NCBI RefSeq assembly: GCF_014638995.1
Contig: NZ_BMFR01000001.1
Coordinates: 62,001 to 126,000 of the forward strand
DNA: 64,000 nucleotides
Direction of reading: 5' to 3'
DNA from: Virgibacillus oceani
GTDB lineage: Bacteria > Bacillota > Bacilli > Bacillales > Amphibacillaceae
Shown here: positions 43,913-53,368 of the stretch, in pieces
How positions within the stretch are numbered: the stretch's first letter is position 1
How the letters are laid out: the number at the start of each line of letters is the position of its first letter
Made by a program: the position numbers and the translations under genes
The notes under the pieces: generated by a model
The model's database searches: none
The model's input: the letters and a program-made list of their open reading frames with translations, nothing else
What the model was told of the DNA's origin: nothing

Positions 43913-43945
43913 GGCTGCCTCTGACTTGGGGCAGCCTTATTTTTG
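43913..43945 (+). terminator. Terminator after SASP gene
   Basis: GGCTGCC pairs with GGCAGCC around a 10-nt loop, then TTATTTTTG. Confidence 0.8.
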
Positions 43946-44126
43946 ATTGTCAAAAATTAAGAATAACAATAAATACAACTGGCAGTTTCTATGCAGATGA
44001 ACCTGCAATGGATTTTACTAGCATGGAAACATTGTCCGTATATGAAATCAGAAATGGTCTGTCGCATGTTGAAGTTGTTATCAAAAAACCCTTATCGAGG
44101 AAGGTGATAAAGATTTTTCGCATATA

Positions 44127-44927
44127 TCATAGAAATGTTCGCTTTACTCTGTCCCAATAGGAATTATTCTTCAGTTTAACTGTTTTTATTACCTTGTTAC
44201 TAAGTGATACCGTAACTGTTTGAATATTTTTAATAGGAAACGCCTCATTATCTAAACCAATAATCGGATAATCATTACCGCTTTGAACAATATCCAAAGT
44301 TAATTTTCTATCGCTGTTTAATACAAAAGACGAACCAAGTGTACGATAACGATTATTGTTTAATGACGCTAGTTCGGAAACTTGGAAGCATGGAATCTTG
44401 GGATCAATGACTGCTCCTTGAGTTGATTTATTGTATCCTGTACTTCCTGTTGGTGTAGCAACAATTAAACCATCACCGCGAAATGTTTCAAATTTCATAT
44501 CATCAATCAGTACATCAATTACAATTGTCTTAATTATAGTTGACCGTATACTTACCTCATTTAAACAGTCAAATGATGATTCATTGTTTACCTTAACATT
44601 AATTACTGGGAAGCGCCGAACCTCCATTTCCTCATGAACCATTGTGTGAAGCATTTCATCAAAGTTGTCCAAATTAAAATCACAATATAGTCCAGACTCA
44701 TTTGACCGAGTGATTCCAGTATATAGACAGTCCTGGCGAAATCCAGTTTTTCTCACTGCCTGCAGAAATGTACCATCGCCGCCAATACTAACGATTATAC
44801 TGGCATCCTTTGCATCGTTCACAATTGTGAAATCATTTCTTAACGCTAAATCAAATAGCGGACGAAGTGTATTTTCCATTTCATTATCTTGTTGATCATA
44901 AAAAAATATGTTTTTTCGATTTGGCAT
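44127..44927 (-). CDS. ppnKB: NAD kinase, second type (PpnKB/NadK2)
   Basis: A 266-residue ATP-NAD kinase. The GGDGT motif (IVSIGGDGTFLQAV) binds the phosphate donor and DGLIVATPTGSTGYNKS forms the NAD site. It makes NADP from NAD. Bacilli carry two NAD kinases, and this one lies next to ytfI-ytfJ as in B. subtilis ppnKB (ytdI). The start is ATG 44927 with GGGGTG 9 nt upstream. Confidence 0.93.
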   Translation of the reverse strand: MPNRKNIFFYDQQDNEMENTLRPLFDLALRNDFTIVNDAKDASIIVSIGGDGTFLQAVRKTGFRQDCLYTGITRSNESGLYCDFNLDNFDEMLHTMVHEEMEVRRFPVINVKVNNESSFDCLNEVSIRSTIIKTIVIDVLIDDMKFETFRGDGLIVATPTGSTGYNKSTQGAVIDPKIPCFQVSELASLNNNRYRTLGSSFVLNSDRKLTLDIVQSGNDYPIIGLDNEAFPIKNIQTVTVSLSNKVIKTVKLKNNSYWDRVKRTFL

Positions 44928-45067
44928 ACTATTGGTCACCCCAATTAAGAAAGTCTTAAGTAAATTTTATCACTTTAATATAGATTTTCCTAATAAATAG
45001 GAATTATTGAATTGGAATTGGTAAATAGTAACAATGTATAGTTTTCTACTTAATGGAGCTGATTCAA

Positions 45068-45661
45068 TTGTTTTGGGTTGCTATTGGGGTAATTTTGTTT
45101 TGTTTGTTGCTTTTAATTTCAAAAGTAAATATCTATATAACATTTTCATATAAACAGGATAGTCAATTAATTATTGTAAGGATCCGTTTTTATGGAATAC
45201 AACTTCTTAACAAGGTTATAGATCTTGATGAAGTTGAAAACAAAGATTTATGGAAAAATCCATTTAAAGGAAAATCGTTTATCGAAAGCTTAAAGTATGT
45301 AGATAGTCTTGCACACAGTGTTTTTGAAACAATAGGCAGCCTTACAATTGCAGCGAGAACTTTTTTTGAAAGAATGCATGTACATAGATTGGAATGGAAT
45401 ACTTTTTTTGGGACTGGAGATGTCAGTTCTACAGGGATTGCTGCCGGTGGATTATGGACAATAAAAGGGTCATTAATAGGGTTCGCGGGTACCATAAGTA
45501 CATTAGAATGTGAACCAATTATATCTGTTTTACCCAATTTTCAGCGGAAATTTATCGACTCGAAATTTGATTGTATTGTATCAATTAGAATAGGGCAAGC
45601 TATGTACGCACTTATTAAAGTGATACGAAAATCGTCACTGAAAAAGGAAGTATATATTTAG
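45068..45661 (+). CDS. ytfI: DUF2953 membrane protein YtfI
   Basis: A 197-residue DUF2953 protein with one N-terminal membrane helix (ILFCLLLLI) and a beta-rich extracytoplasmic or peripheral domain that includes LEWNTFFGTGDVSSTGIA. I prefer the TTG start at 45068 because GGAG is 9 nt upstream; the ATG at 45053 has no ribosome site. It precedes ytfJ by 15 nt. In B. subtilis ytfI and ytfJ are sporulation genes, with YtfI needed for proper YtfJ (GerW) function in superdormancy/SleB germination. Confidence 0.85.
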   Translation: MFWVAIGVILFCLLLLISKVNIYITFSYKQDSQLIIVRIRFYGIQLLNKVIDLDEVENKDLWKNPFKGKSFIESLKYVDSLAHSVFETIGSLTIAARTFFERMHVHRLEWNTFFGTGDVSSTGIAAGGLWTIKGSLIGFAGTISTLECEPIISVLPNFQRKFIDSKFDCIVSIRIGQAMYALIKVIRKSSLKKEVYI

Positions 45662-45676
45662 ACAAGGAGGATTTTT

Positions 45677-46177
45677 ATGAGTGAACATCCAATACAAGGT
45701 TTGATGACGACAGCAATGGAAAATTTAAAGGACATGATTGAGGTCAATACAATTATAGGAGACCCTGTAGAATCACCTGATGGAAGCGTAATAATACCTG
45801 TGTCTAAGGTTGGGTTTGGTTTTGCTGCAGGTGGCAGTGAATTTAGTGGTAAAAAGAAAGGTTCAGATAAAGGTGACAGTGAAGACTCCGGATCTGGCAT
45901 GCCGTTTGGCGGCGGTAGTGGCGGAGGTGTCTCCATTACACCTGTTGCATTTTTAATTGTTAGTGCTAAAGGAATTAAGATGGTTCATTTAGACGAAAAT
46001 ACGCATTTATTTGAAAAAATGATTGATTTCGCACCACAAGTAGTCGAAAAGATTCAGCAAATGTTAAAGGAATCGGGTCAATCAAAAAAATCTAAAAGAA
46101 AAGATAATGAGCAAAAAGAATCTAAAGAAAGTGAAAGCAATGAAAAGAAATCACACCAATCCATTTATGATATTTAA
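45677..46177 (+). CDS. gerW: Spore protein GerW/YtfJ
   Basis: A 166-residue protein of the GerW (YtfJ) family. The conserved N-terminal part HPIQGLMTTAMENLKDM and the GFGFAAGGSEF motif are followed by a Gly/Ser-rich loop (PFGGGSGGGVSITPVAF). The C-terminus is an unusually long, charged Lys/Glu/Ser tail. It is an inner spore membrane-associated protein involved in SleB-dependent germination. It follows ytfI closely with an AAGGAGG site. Confidence 0.93.
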   Translation: MSEHPIQGLMTTAMENLKDMIEVNTIIGDPVESPDGSVIIPVSKVGFGFAAGGSEFSGKKKGSDKGDSEDSGSGMPFGGGSGGGVSITPVAFLIVSAKGIKMVHLDENTHLFEKMIDFAPQVVEKIQQMLKESGQSKKSKRKDNEQKESKESESNEKKSHQSIYDI

Positions 46178-46285
46178 TTGTTCACACAATGTTTGTTATT
46201 ATCTTTAGCTTTATTGATGGACAGACGCTGGAATATTCTTCATAATAAAAGTGGAAGGTATTAATTATTAGGAGGAATGATTGAT

Positions 46286-46786
46286 ATGGCTGATGTTACA
46301 TTCCATCAAGATCCTGTAACACTTCTTGGCAAGGAAATTAAAGTCGGGGATAATGCTCCGGAATTTACAGTGTTATCAAATGATTTACAAGAAGTGACGT
46401 TGGATAATTATAAAGGGAAAGTGAAACTGATAAGTGTGGTACCATCTATTGACACAGGTGTATGTTCCGAACAAACGAGGCGCTTTAACGAAGAAGCAGA
46501 TAAAATTGCCGGTGCCCATGTATTAACTATAAGCATGGATCTGCCATTTGCGCAAAAACGCTGGTGTGCTGCAAATGGAATTAAAAATCTTGACACTTTA
46601 TCTGATCATCGAGACGCAGATTTCGGCGAGAAATATGGTGTTTTAATTAAAGAATTACGTTTATTGTCACGATCCATTTTCGTGGTTGATTCTAATAACA
46701 AAGTTACATATGTGGAATATGTAAATGAGGTAACTAATCATCCGGATTATGATAAAGCATTGGAAGCGGCCAAGGCTGCTAACTAA
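46286..46786 (+). CDS. tpx: Thiol peroxidase Tpx
   Basis: A 166-residue 2-Cys peroxiredoxin. The peroxidatic Cys lies in [15 protein letters not shown] (about residue 60) and the resolving Cys in [10 protein letters not shown] (about 94). It reduces hydrogen and alkyl peroxides via thioredoxin. The start is ATG 46286, 10 nt after GGAGG; the ATG at 46277 touches that site. Synteny matches B. subtilis ytfJ-tpx-ytxK. Confidence 0.96.
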   Translation: MADVTFHQDPVTLLGKEIKVGDNAPEFTVLSNDLQEVTLDNYKGKVKLISVVPSIDTGVCSEQTRRFNEEADKIAGAHVLTISMDLPFAQKRWCAANGIKNLDTLSDHRDADFGEKYGVLIKELRLLSRSIFVVDSNNKVTYVEYVNEVTNHPDYDKALEAAKAAN

Positions 46787-46797
46787 AAATAGTAATA

Positions 46798-46834
46798 AGT
46801 CCTCTGGCTAATTATTAGTGAGAGGGCTTTTTTT
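46798..46834 (+). terminator. Terminator after tpx
   Basis: AGTCCTCT pairs with AGAGGGCT, followed by TTTTTTT. Confidence 0.8.
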
Positions 46835-46900
46835 GTACATCTGCAGTGAACATTTGGTACAATAGATATCGTTTAAAAAGTTAGAGACGGAGGAAATTTT

Positions 46901-47896
46901 ATGGAAAACACAAACGTTGAAAAACTGTACACATGGTTGGACAAAACTGCTGAAACAATTCAGCTTCATGATAACAAACCATATTTAGATAGTTTAGCAA
47001 CTTTACTTGAATGTCTATTTTACCAAGACGTTACAGACGATATAGATGATATATTAACACAAAAAATACAGAAGGCTTTACAGGAAATTAAGCTTTCTCA
47101 CTTTCAAACAGTTGAAATACGGGGGGCAATACAGTTAGCCATTTTGAAAGGAATGAAAGATTCGACACAGCAGCAGCATCTTATGACCCCTGACACTGTC
47201 GCATTGTTAGTCGGTTATTTGGCAGAAAAATTAACAAAAAACAAAGAAAAGGTACGAATTTTTGATCCAGCCAGCGGAACTGCAAACCTATTAACTTCAG
47301 TTATGAATCAAATAAAGCAGCCTACAGAGGCATTTGGAAGTGAAGTTGATCCAACGCTAATTAAACTTTCGTTATTAAATGCAAACCTGCAAAAAGTAAA
47401 GGTTGATTTTTTCCACCAAGACAGCCTACGACCATTCTTAATGGATCCTGTTGACTTAATTGTTGCAGATTTACCTGTGGGATATTACCCCGATGACATT
47501 AGGGCCAGTGATTATGCGTTAAAGGCGGATAATGGCCATTCGTATTCGCACCATTTATTTATTGAACAATGCTTGAGGTATACGGAGAATGGTGGATATT
47601 TAATCTTTGTTATTCCGGAATTTTTATTTGACAGTGACCAATCGGATAAACTTCATGCATTTCTTCAGGAGAATGCACATATTATAGGTGTTTTGCGCTT
47701 GCCTGAAAGTGCATTTAAATCGAAAAGAAATATTAAAAGTATCCTTGTTCTACAGAAAAAAGGGAATAATACTAGTACACAAAAGCAGCCATTGCTAGTT
47801 AATCTTCCTTCCTTTAAAGATGCAAAGGCAATGGATAACATACTTAACCAAATAAATGGCTGGTTTAGAGAATATTTTGATTGCGAGGTTGATTAA
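46901..47896 (+). CDS. ytxK: SAM-dependent methyltransferase YtxK
   Basis: A 331-residue class I methyltransferase related to N6-adenine DNA methylases. The SAM motif is [11 protein letters not shown] (about residue 124). Motif IV is [11 protein letters not shown] rather than N/DPPY, so its target may differ. The N-terminal 100 residues are helical and resemble the HsdM N-terminal domain. The gene is always near ackA in Bacilli. Its stop lies 1 nt before the ackA start codon, so the two are co-translated. Confidence 0.88.
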   Translation: MENTNVEKLYTWLDKTAETIQLHDNKPYLDSLATLLECLFYQDVTDDIDDILTQKIQKALQEIKLSHFQTVEIRGAIQLAILKGMKDSTQQQHLMTPDTVALLVGYLAEKLTKNKEKVRIFDPASGTANLLTSVMNQIKQPTEAFGSEVDPTLIKLSLLNANLQKVKVDFFHQDSLRPFLMDPVDLIVADLPVGYYPDDIRASDYALKADNGHSYSHHLFIEQCLRYTENGGYLIFVIPEFLFDSDQSDKLHAFLQENAHIIGVLRLPESAFKSKRNIKSILVLQKKGNNTSTQKQPLLVNLPSFKDAKAMDNILNQINGWFREYFDCEVD

Positions 47897-47897
47897 G

Positions 47898-49082
47898 ATG
47901 CTTAATATTTTGGCGATAAATGCTGGAAGTTCATCCTTAAAATATCAATTGATACAAATGCCAGAAGAAAAAGTTTTAGCAAAAGGATTATTTGAACGAA
48001 TTGGATTGGAAAATTCTGTGTTTACGATCACAATTAACAGTGAGAAGGATAGTGTCGTTGCTGATATTCCTGACCATGAAACTGCAGTTAAATGGCTATT
48101 AGATCGTTTAAAGACTTCTGGTGTTATCCAATCACTTGACGAAATTAATGCAATTGGTCATCGAATTGTGCATGGCGGTGAGCGGTTTATGGACTCTGTT
48201 AAGATTACGGATGAAGTTATACACGAGATTGAAGAAGTGACTGATTTAGCACCACTTCATAATCCGGCCAATTTGACAGGGGTAAAAGCTTTTAAAGAGG
48301 TTTTGCCTAATGTGCCAATGGTTGCCGTCTTTGATACTGCGTTTCATCAAACCATGCCTGAGAAATCATATTTGTATAGTTTGCCTTATGAATATTATAA
48401 AGATTATGGAATTCGTAAGTACGGATTTCATGGAACATCACATAAATATGTCTCACAACGAGCATCTGAACTATTGGGCATTCCACTTGAACAATTACGT
48501 TTGATTTCTTGTCATTTGGGAAATGGTGCGAGTATTACTGCGATTGAATATGGTAAATCAATTGATACTTCTATGGGATTTACACCGCTTGCTGGTGTCA
48601 CAATGGGTACCCGTTCCGGCAATATAGATCCTGCACTAATCCCTTATATAATGGACAAGACTGGTAAATCAGCAGATGAAGTGATAAATGTCTTGAATAA
48701 AAAAAGCGGTATGCTTGCATTGTCAGGATTCTCAAGTGATTTACGGGATATTGAACAACAAGCTTCAGAGAACGAACGTGCGGAATTAGCTTTGGATGTT
48801 TTCGCAGCACGTATTCACAAGTATATTGGATCATACGCTGCTAGAATGTCTGGTGTAGATGCGATCATTTTTACTGCGGGAGTAGGAGAAAATAGCTCTA
48901 CGATTAGAGAAAAGGTGTTAACAGGTTTAGAGTTTATGGGAGTATATTGGGATCCTTCTCTCAATCAAACCCGAGGAAAAGAAACATTTGTAAATTATCC
49001 GCATTCACCTGTTAAAGTATTTGTCATTCCAACTAATGAAGAGGTCATGATTGCACGTGATACAGTAAGATTAACCTCGTGA
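47898..49082 (+). CDS. ackA: Acetate kinase
   Basis: A 394-residue ASKHA-fold acetate kinase. Family signatures are [14 protein letters not shown] at the N-terminus and [15 protein letters not shown] and AGVGENSS further on. It interconverts acetate plus ATP and acetyl phosphate plus ADP, in overflow metabolism. The start MLNIL is at 47898, with GAGG 10 nt upstream inside ytxK. Confidence 0.97.
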   Translation: MLNILAINAGSSSLKYQLIQMPEEKVLAKGLFERIGLENSVFTITINSEKDSVVADIPDHETAVKWLLDRLKTSGVIQSLDEINAIGHRIVHGGERFMDSVKITDEVIHEIEEVTDLAPLHNPANLTGVKAFKEVLPNVPMVAVFDTAFHQTMPEKSYLYSLPYEYYKDYGIRKYGFHGTSHKYVSQRASELLGIPLEQLRLISCHLGNGASITAIEYGKSIDTSMGFTPLAGVTMGTRSGNIDPALIPYIMDKTGKSADEVINVLNKKSGMLALSGFSSDLRDIEQQASENERAELALDVFAARIHKYIGSYAARMSGVDAIIFTAGVGENSSTIREKVLTGLEFMGVYWDPSLNQTRGKETFVNYPHSPVKVFVIPTNEEVMIARDTVRLTS

Positions 49083-49135
49083 TAAATGTTTTGGTAAATT
49101 TGTATCAAAATATTTTTTGAAAGGCAGTGGATTAT

Positions 49136-49648
49136 GTGTCAGTTGAAGAACATAAACGTGATGTGCAGAATTTAGGATGTATGATTATAACTATTAGCGA
49201 TACACGAACAGATGTAACAGATAAAAGCGGGAAGCTAATGATGCGTTTATTAGAAGAGGCGGGTCACCGTACTGTAATTAAAAAAATAGTTACTGACGAT
49301 CGATCGGCTATTCGGAACATGATTGAAACCGGCTCAGAAAATCCTGATATTGATGTAATCCTAACAAACGGAGGAACGGGAATTTCCTACAGAGATGTTA
49401 CCATTGAGACGATTAAAGGTCTACTGGATAAAGAAATGCCTGGATTTGGGGAATTATTCCGGATGTTAAGTTACCAGGTAGACATAGGTACAGCTGCAAT
49501 GCTATCGAGAGCGATAGCTGGTGTAAGTAACCATACGGCTATATTTTCAACTCCAGGATCTGGCGGAGCAGTGAAATTGGCTATGGAAAAATTAATTCTC
49601 CCCGAGCTTTCACATGTTGTACATGAAATAAAAAAAGATGTCAAATAG
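49136..49648 (+). CDS. moaB: Molybdenum cofactor protein MoaB
   Basis: A 170-residue MoaB/Mog-fold protein. Key segments are ISDTRTDVTDKSG, the molybdopterin-binding LTNGGTGISYRDVTIE and the C-terminal FSTPGSGGAVKLAM. It adenylates molybdopterin or takes part in a related step. The start is GTG 49136, which gives MSVEEHK, matching the B. subtilis N-terminus; the upstream GTG at 49127 is only 2 nt from AAAGG. Confidence 0.93.
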   Translation: MSVEEHKRDVQNLGCMIITISDTRTDVTDKSGKLMMRLLEEAGHRTVIKKIVTDDRSAIRNMIETGSENPDIDVILTNGGTGISYRDVTIETIKGLLDKEMPGFGELFRMLSYQVDIGTAAMLSRAIAGVSNHTAIFSTPGSGGAVKLAMEKLILPELSHVVHEIKKDVK

Positions 49649-49649
49649 A

Positions 49650-49684
49650 AAATAAACGCCCTCTAATTAGGAAGGCGTTTATTT
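49650..49684. terminator. Bidirectional terminator
   Basis: AAATAAACGCC pairs perfectly with GGCGTTTATTT between the convergent moaB and usp genes. Confidence 0.85.
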
Positions 49685-49694
49685 TTACTATTAT

Positions 49695-50129
49695 TTAGCG
49701 AACCACTAGGACATCACAGCTGGCATACCGGGTTATACTTTCTGATACACTTCCGATTAGAAAACGTTCAACTGTACCCATTCCAGTCGCACCACAGATT
49801 ATTAAATCTGCCTTATGTTTTTTTGCGATATCTTTTGCGATTTTTACCTTAGGTGAGCCATATTCAACAGCGGTTTCAATATTAAAAACACCCGCTGACC
49901 TTGCTTTTAATGAATAACCATCTAAAAGTTCTGTTGCATAATCCTCTGCTCGTTCTGCCAATGTACGATCATATGCTTCGGCAGTTGCAAATGTTCTAGA
50001 ATCGACGACATGGGCGAGAATCAACTTTGCTTCATTTCGTTTTGCAATATCAAGCGATTTTTCAAATGCTACTTCTGATGCTTTTGAGCCATCAACAGCA
50101 ACAACAATATTTTTGTACTCAAAATCCAT
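49695..50129 (-). CDS. Universal stress protein, UspA family
   Basis: A 144-residue Usp-fold protein. The ATP-binding signature G-2x-G-9x-G-S appears as GATGMGTVERFLIGSVSES, and the N-terminal VVAVDGSKAS matches. So it is an ATP-binding member that probably dimerises. The usual role is in survival of stationary phase, oxidative or energy stress. It starts behind GGGGGAGA on the minus strand and is monocistronic. Confidence 0.93.
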   Translation of the reverse strand: MDFEYKNIVVAVDGSKASEVAFEKSLDIAKRNEAKLILAHVVDSRTFATAEAYDRTLAERAEDYATELLDGYSLKARSAGVFNIETAVEYGSPKVKIAKDIAKKHKADLIICGATGMGTVERFLIGSVSESITRYASCDVLVVR

Positions 50130-50264
50130 TTTAAAATCTCCCCCTTTTTTTCTTATAGTATTATTTATATACCCTTTTTGCAGATAGTGATAACAATATA
50201 TTACTTAAAATGGAAAAGTAATGCGATAAAAATGTGTACATACTAAAATATGGAGGTGATATTT

Positions 50265-50420
50265 TTGGCTAAAAAAGAAAATAGGCTATTTGAAGATAAG
50301 CAAGGTATCGCGTCTGTACAAAACCAACTGATTGAAAGTTATCAAAGTGGAGTTATTGAAGACAAAGACAGTTTGTCCAATAACAGGGCTATCCACAAGT
50401 ATAATAATCAGAAAAAATAA
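50265..50420 (+). CDS. Small hydrophilic protein, 51 aa
   Basis: TTG at 50265 follows a strong GGAGGTG with 6-nt spacing and encodes 51 residues of hydrophilic, Asn/Lys/Gln-rich sequence (KKENRLFEDKQGI; NQLIESYQSGVIEDK). A terminator hairpin lies just after the stop. The strong signals at both ends support a real gene; its size and composition fit a minor spore protein or small regulator. No family is recognised. Confidence 0.6.
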   Translation: MAKKENRLFEDKQGIASVQNQLIESYQSGVIEDKDSLSNNRAIHKYNNQKK

Positions 50421-50425
50421 GGTAG

Positions 50426-50460
50426 AATAATCCATCCTAAGCCTTTTAGGGTGGGTTATT
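50426..50460 (+). terminator. Terminator after 51-aa gene
   Basis: A 15-bp stem with two G-U pairs (50426-50440 with 50446-50460) is followed by TTC and a T-rich stretch. Confidence 0.7.
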
Positions 50461-50563
50461 TTCTGTTAGTCAAGATGCTTCTTATACCTAGTATATTATG
50501 ATATAATTCCAATCATGATAACGTGTTCACTTTTTTGTACATTAACAAAAAGGAGGAGCAAAA

Positions 50564-51322
50564 ATGGGACATGCACTTATAACTGCGGGTACATCGGGTT
50601 TAGGCAGGATGGTTACAGAAGCGTTTCTAAAGGCAGGACATAAGGTTACAACCACATATCGGAGTAATTATGGGAAAGCAAAAGAAGTGATGGACAATTT
50701 AACTGATTATAGTGAATTGCTACATATTGTCAGGACAGATGTAACAAGCAAAACGGACATTGAAAATTTAGTGAGTGAAGCTGTAGATCATCATGGTGGA
50801 ATCGATTTTCTTGTCAATAATGCTGGGCCATTTGTTTTTGAAAGGAAAAAATTAGTAGATTACACTGAAGATGAATGGGATGAAATGATGCGCGGAAATT
50901 TGGATGCTGCTTTTTACTTATTAAAGCTGACAATTCCTTATATGAGGGAGCAGCGGTTTGGAAGAATAATCAATTACGGATTCCAGGGTGCGAACAGTGC
51001 TTCAGGCTGGTTGTATCGTTCTGCTTTTGCAACGGCAAAAAGCGGTTTGGTTTCACTGACAAAATCGATTGCTTTTGAGGAAGCAGAATACCATATTACA
51101 TCAAATATGGTTTGTCCGGGAAATATCGTCGGTGATATGAAAGAATCGACCATTTTGGAAAGCAGAAAAATACATGATAAAACAACACCCGTAGGCAGAT
51201 CAGGTACAGGAGAGGACATTGCCAGGACAATACTGTTTTTATGTGACAAAGATTCTGATATGATTACAGGTTCGATCTTTGAAATTACCGGCGGGCTTGA
51301 TGTGATTCATCGTTATCGTTAA
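50564..51322 (+). CDS. ytkK: Short-chain dehydrogenase-like protein YtkK
   Basis: A 252-residue Rossmann-fold SDR. The cofactor loop is TAGTSGLGR (residues 7-15) and the structural NNAG is present. The active site is degenerate: the YxxxK pair is F155xxxK159, and the Ser expected 13 residues earlier is G142. Without Tyr it may bind NAD(P) but should not do normal carbonyl chemistry. The position between moaB and ytkL matches B. subtilis ytkK. The start has AAGGAGGAG. Confidence 0.82.
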   Translation: MGHALITAGTSGLGRMVTEAFLKAGHKVTTTYRSNYGKAKEVMDNLTDYSELLHIVRTDVTSKTDIENLVSEAVDHHGGIDFLVNNAGPFVFERKKLVDYTEDEWDEMMRGNLDAAFYLLKLTIPYMREQRFGRIINYGFQGANSASGWLYRSAFATAKSGLVSLTKSIAFEEAEYHITSNMVCPGNIVGDMKESTILESRKIHDKTTPVGRSGTGEDIARTILFLCDKDSDMITGSIFEITGGLDVIHRYR

Positions 51323-51420
51323 CATTATGGATGAATATTCATCCAAAGCTGATTCATGAGCTGGTTATATAGCATTCATGACTTGTGATATTGCCGAATC
51401 ATTGTTGGAAAAATAAATAG

Positions 51421-51572
51421 AAGGCTGGGACAACAGCGTTTTAACAAAGGATCGGTGCAACGATTTACGCATCGGAATTATACTGCGTTTTCTGCGTGCA
51501 TCTGGTATTTCCCTCGCGACTGATTCTGCGTATAGTTCCTGTACTATAAATTGGTGGCTATGTCCCAGCTTC
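51421..51572. mobile_element. Short element with IS1182-like ends
   Basis: About 150 bp bounded by AAGGCTGGGACA on the left and TGTCCCAGCTT on the right, the same end sequence as the IS1182 element at 23147. It encodes nothing convincing. Probably a non-autonomous (MITE-like) copy, abutting the 3' end of the peptidase gene. Confidence 0.6.
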
Positions 51573-51580
51573 ATTCTCAT

Positions 51581-52678
51581 TTATTCAATGATTGTTAGCT
51601 CTTTTGGCGATTTTGTCAATTGTTCGGGCCCTTTAGCAGTCATATAAATCATATCTTCAATTCTTACTCCGCCAGTGTTTGGAACATATATACCCGGTTC
51701 GATTGTGTAGCACATTCCCTCCTGAAGTGTTAGCTTGTTATTGCTATGCATGGAAGGATATTCGTGTGTCTCAATCCCTAAACCGTGACCAATTCGGTGG
51801 GTAAAGTATTCACCATAACCTGCTTGTTCGATATGATTCCGTGCGGCAAGATCAATTTTACCTACAGGTGTACCTGTTTGTGATGCATCAATTGCTTTCT
51901 TCTCAGCATCAAGGACGGTATTATAGATTTGTCTCTGCTCATCAGAAATGGATTTATAAGCGACGGTCCTAGTGATATCTGAGCAATAGCCTTCATATAT
52001 GACACCCAGATCGAACAAAACCAAGTCGCCTTTTTCGATCTTTTTCATTCCTGGATTTCCATGCGGGGAGGCTGTTTTAGTACCAGATAGTGCCATTGTT
52101 GAGAACGACATGCCCTGGATGCCCATTTTTTTAAGTTCGTACTCTATTTTTGCAATGACTTCTAATTCGCTGACTCCTTCTTGAATTGCTTTCATTCCAG
52201 TTTCAACACCAAAATCCGCTAGACTAGCTGCTTGTTTTAGTAAGGTGTATTCCTTTTTGCTTTTTATTACGCGTAAATCAGCTAGCAGCTCCTGTGCATT
52301 ATGGATAGTTGCTTGTGGTAAAATAGCCTTAACATGATTAAAGCGTTCAAGTGTAATGTGATCGTGTTCGATTCCTAATGATTGCGGAAGTTTACCAGAC
52401 TTTTTTAGAAAGCTCTGGAACAATTGCCAGGGGTTTTCATGATCACTGTAACCGATAATATCAAATTTCCAACCGGCGTTTTTAGCATCTTCTTCCTCCA
52501 TAGCCGGGAGAATCAATACAGGATTATTGTCATTACTTACATATACTGCAATAACTCGTTCATGCGGATCTGTATAATAATTAGATAAATAATAAAAATT
52601 GGCAGTAGAAGTGACAAGCATTCCATCTAAGTTGCTGTTATTCATTTTTTCTAATAGTGTATCAATTCGATTTGTCAT
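51581..52678 (-). CDS. Xaa-Pro peptidase, M24B family
   Basis: A 365-residue proline-specific peptidase. The N-terminal creatinase-like domain covers about 1-125 and the pita-bread M24 domain the rest. Metal ligands are seen as D (LVLFDLGVIYEG), D (CSDITRT), H (HRIGHGLGIETHE), E (TIEPGIYVP) and E (GVRIEDM). It removes residues next to proline from peptides using two metal ions (usually Mn or Co). The length is typical of PepQ/YpdF. The start lies behind GAGGTGA. The short IS-like element sits 8 bp beyond its stop. Confidence 0.94.
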   Translation of the reverse strand: MTNRIDTLLEKMNNSNLDGMLVTSTANFYYLSNYYTDPHERVIAVYVSNDNNPVLILPAMEEEDAKNAGWKFDIIGYSDHENPWQLFQSFLKKSGKLPQSLGIEHDHITLERFNHVKAILPQATIHNAQELLADLRVIKSKKEYTLLKQAASLADFGVETGMKAIQEGVSELEVIAKIEYELKKMGIQGMSFSTMALSGTKTASPHGNPGMKKIEKGDLVLFDLGVIYEGYCSDITRTVAYKSISDEQRQIYNTVLDAEKKAIDASQTGTPVGKIDLAARNHIEQAGYGEYFTHRIGHGLGIETHEYPSMHSNNKLTLQEGMCYTIEPGIYVPNTGGVRIEDMIYMTAKGPEQLTKSPKELTIIE

Positions 52679-52840
52679 TATCTCACCTCATAAACATAGA
52701 ATAACCTCAGTATATCAAAAAAATATATGAATTGATAAAATCTAGTGTATATAAAAATTCTTTATTCAGAGTGAAACCTTTTGTTAATGTAACCGTAATA
52801 GATAATGTAAATACCATTTAAGAAGTAAAGAGGTGAAACA

Positions 52841-53353
52841 GTGGGTCTGTTTGGGAATCTTTTTTCAAAAAAGCAAAACGATAAACCAGCGCCGAAAGAA
52901 CGAACGGTATTGTCCATCAAAATAGGGGACATTGTAACATACGATCTAAGGGATTATGAAGTTGTTGGAAAAATTACTTACCGTGATGGCGGATATGAAT
53001 GGTATGGCTATCAATTGCTGGAAGGAAATGATACGATTTGGTTATCCGCCGAAATGGATGATGAATTGGAACTGGGAATTTATAAAAAAATAAAGCTCCC
53101 TGTAGATAATCCGTATCCAAAGGAAGTAGCCTATGAAGGCAAAACATATTTTCTTGAGGAACAGGGAACTGCTCGTGTTGTAGGAGAAGGAAGAAGTTCG
53201 AATCTGCGTGGTATGGAAACACGTTATGCAGATTACAGTGATGCTGAAGAAGAACACTTTTTAAGCTTTGAATCCTGGGGATCCGAAATTGAAGCAAGCT
53301 ATGGTTATTCAATCGAAGCTTATGAAATAAAGATTTTAGCTGGTTCAAATTAA
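52841..53353 (+). CDS. DUF4178 protein, first gene of envelope cluster
   Basis: A 170-residue DUF4178 protein. It is beta-rich (SIKIGDIVTYDLRDYEVVG; YEWYGYQLLEGNDTIWL), with a conserved GKTYFLEEQGTARV segment and no membrane helix. The start is GTG behind AGAGGTG. The pspA gene begins 15 nt later, and the DUF4178-PspA-DUF4247-DUF350-SpeE-like order is a recurring Firmicute cluster. Its role is unknown; the family appears with polyamine-type enzymes in several gene neighbourhoods. Confidence 0.85.
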   Translation: MGLFGNLFSKKQNDKPAPKERTVLSIKIGDIVTYDLRDYEVVGKITYRDGGYEWYGYQLLEGNDTIWLSAEMDDELELGIYKKIKLPVDNPYPKEVAYEGKTYFLEEQGTARVVGEGRSSNLRGMETRYADYSDAEEEHFLSFESWGSEIEASYGYSIEAYEIKILAGSN

Positions 53354-53368
53354 AGGAGGAAAAATATT

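Noticed and set aside
43980..44126. Open plus-strand stretch after the SASP terminator
   Set aside because: It reads as protein-like sequence but has no start codon with a ribosome site and runs into ppnKB; at most a remnant.
51365..51580. 71-codon minus-strand frame downstream of the peptidase
   Set aside because: It coincides with the IS1182-like short element and has no independent ribosome site.
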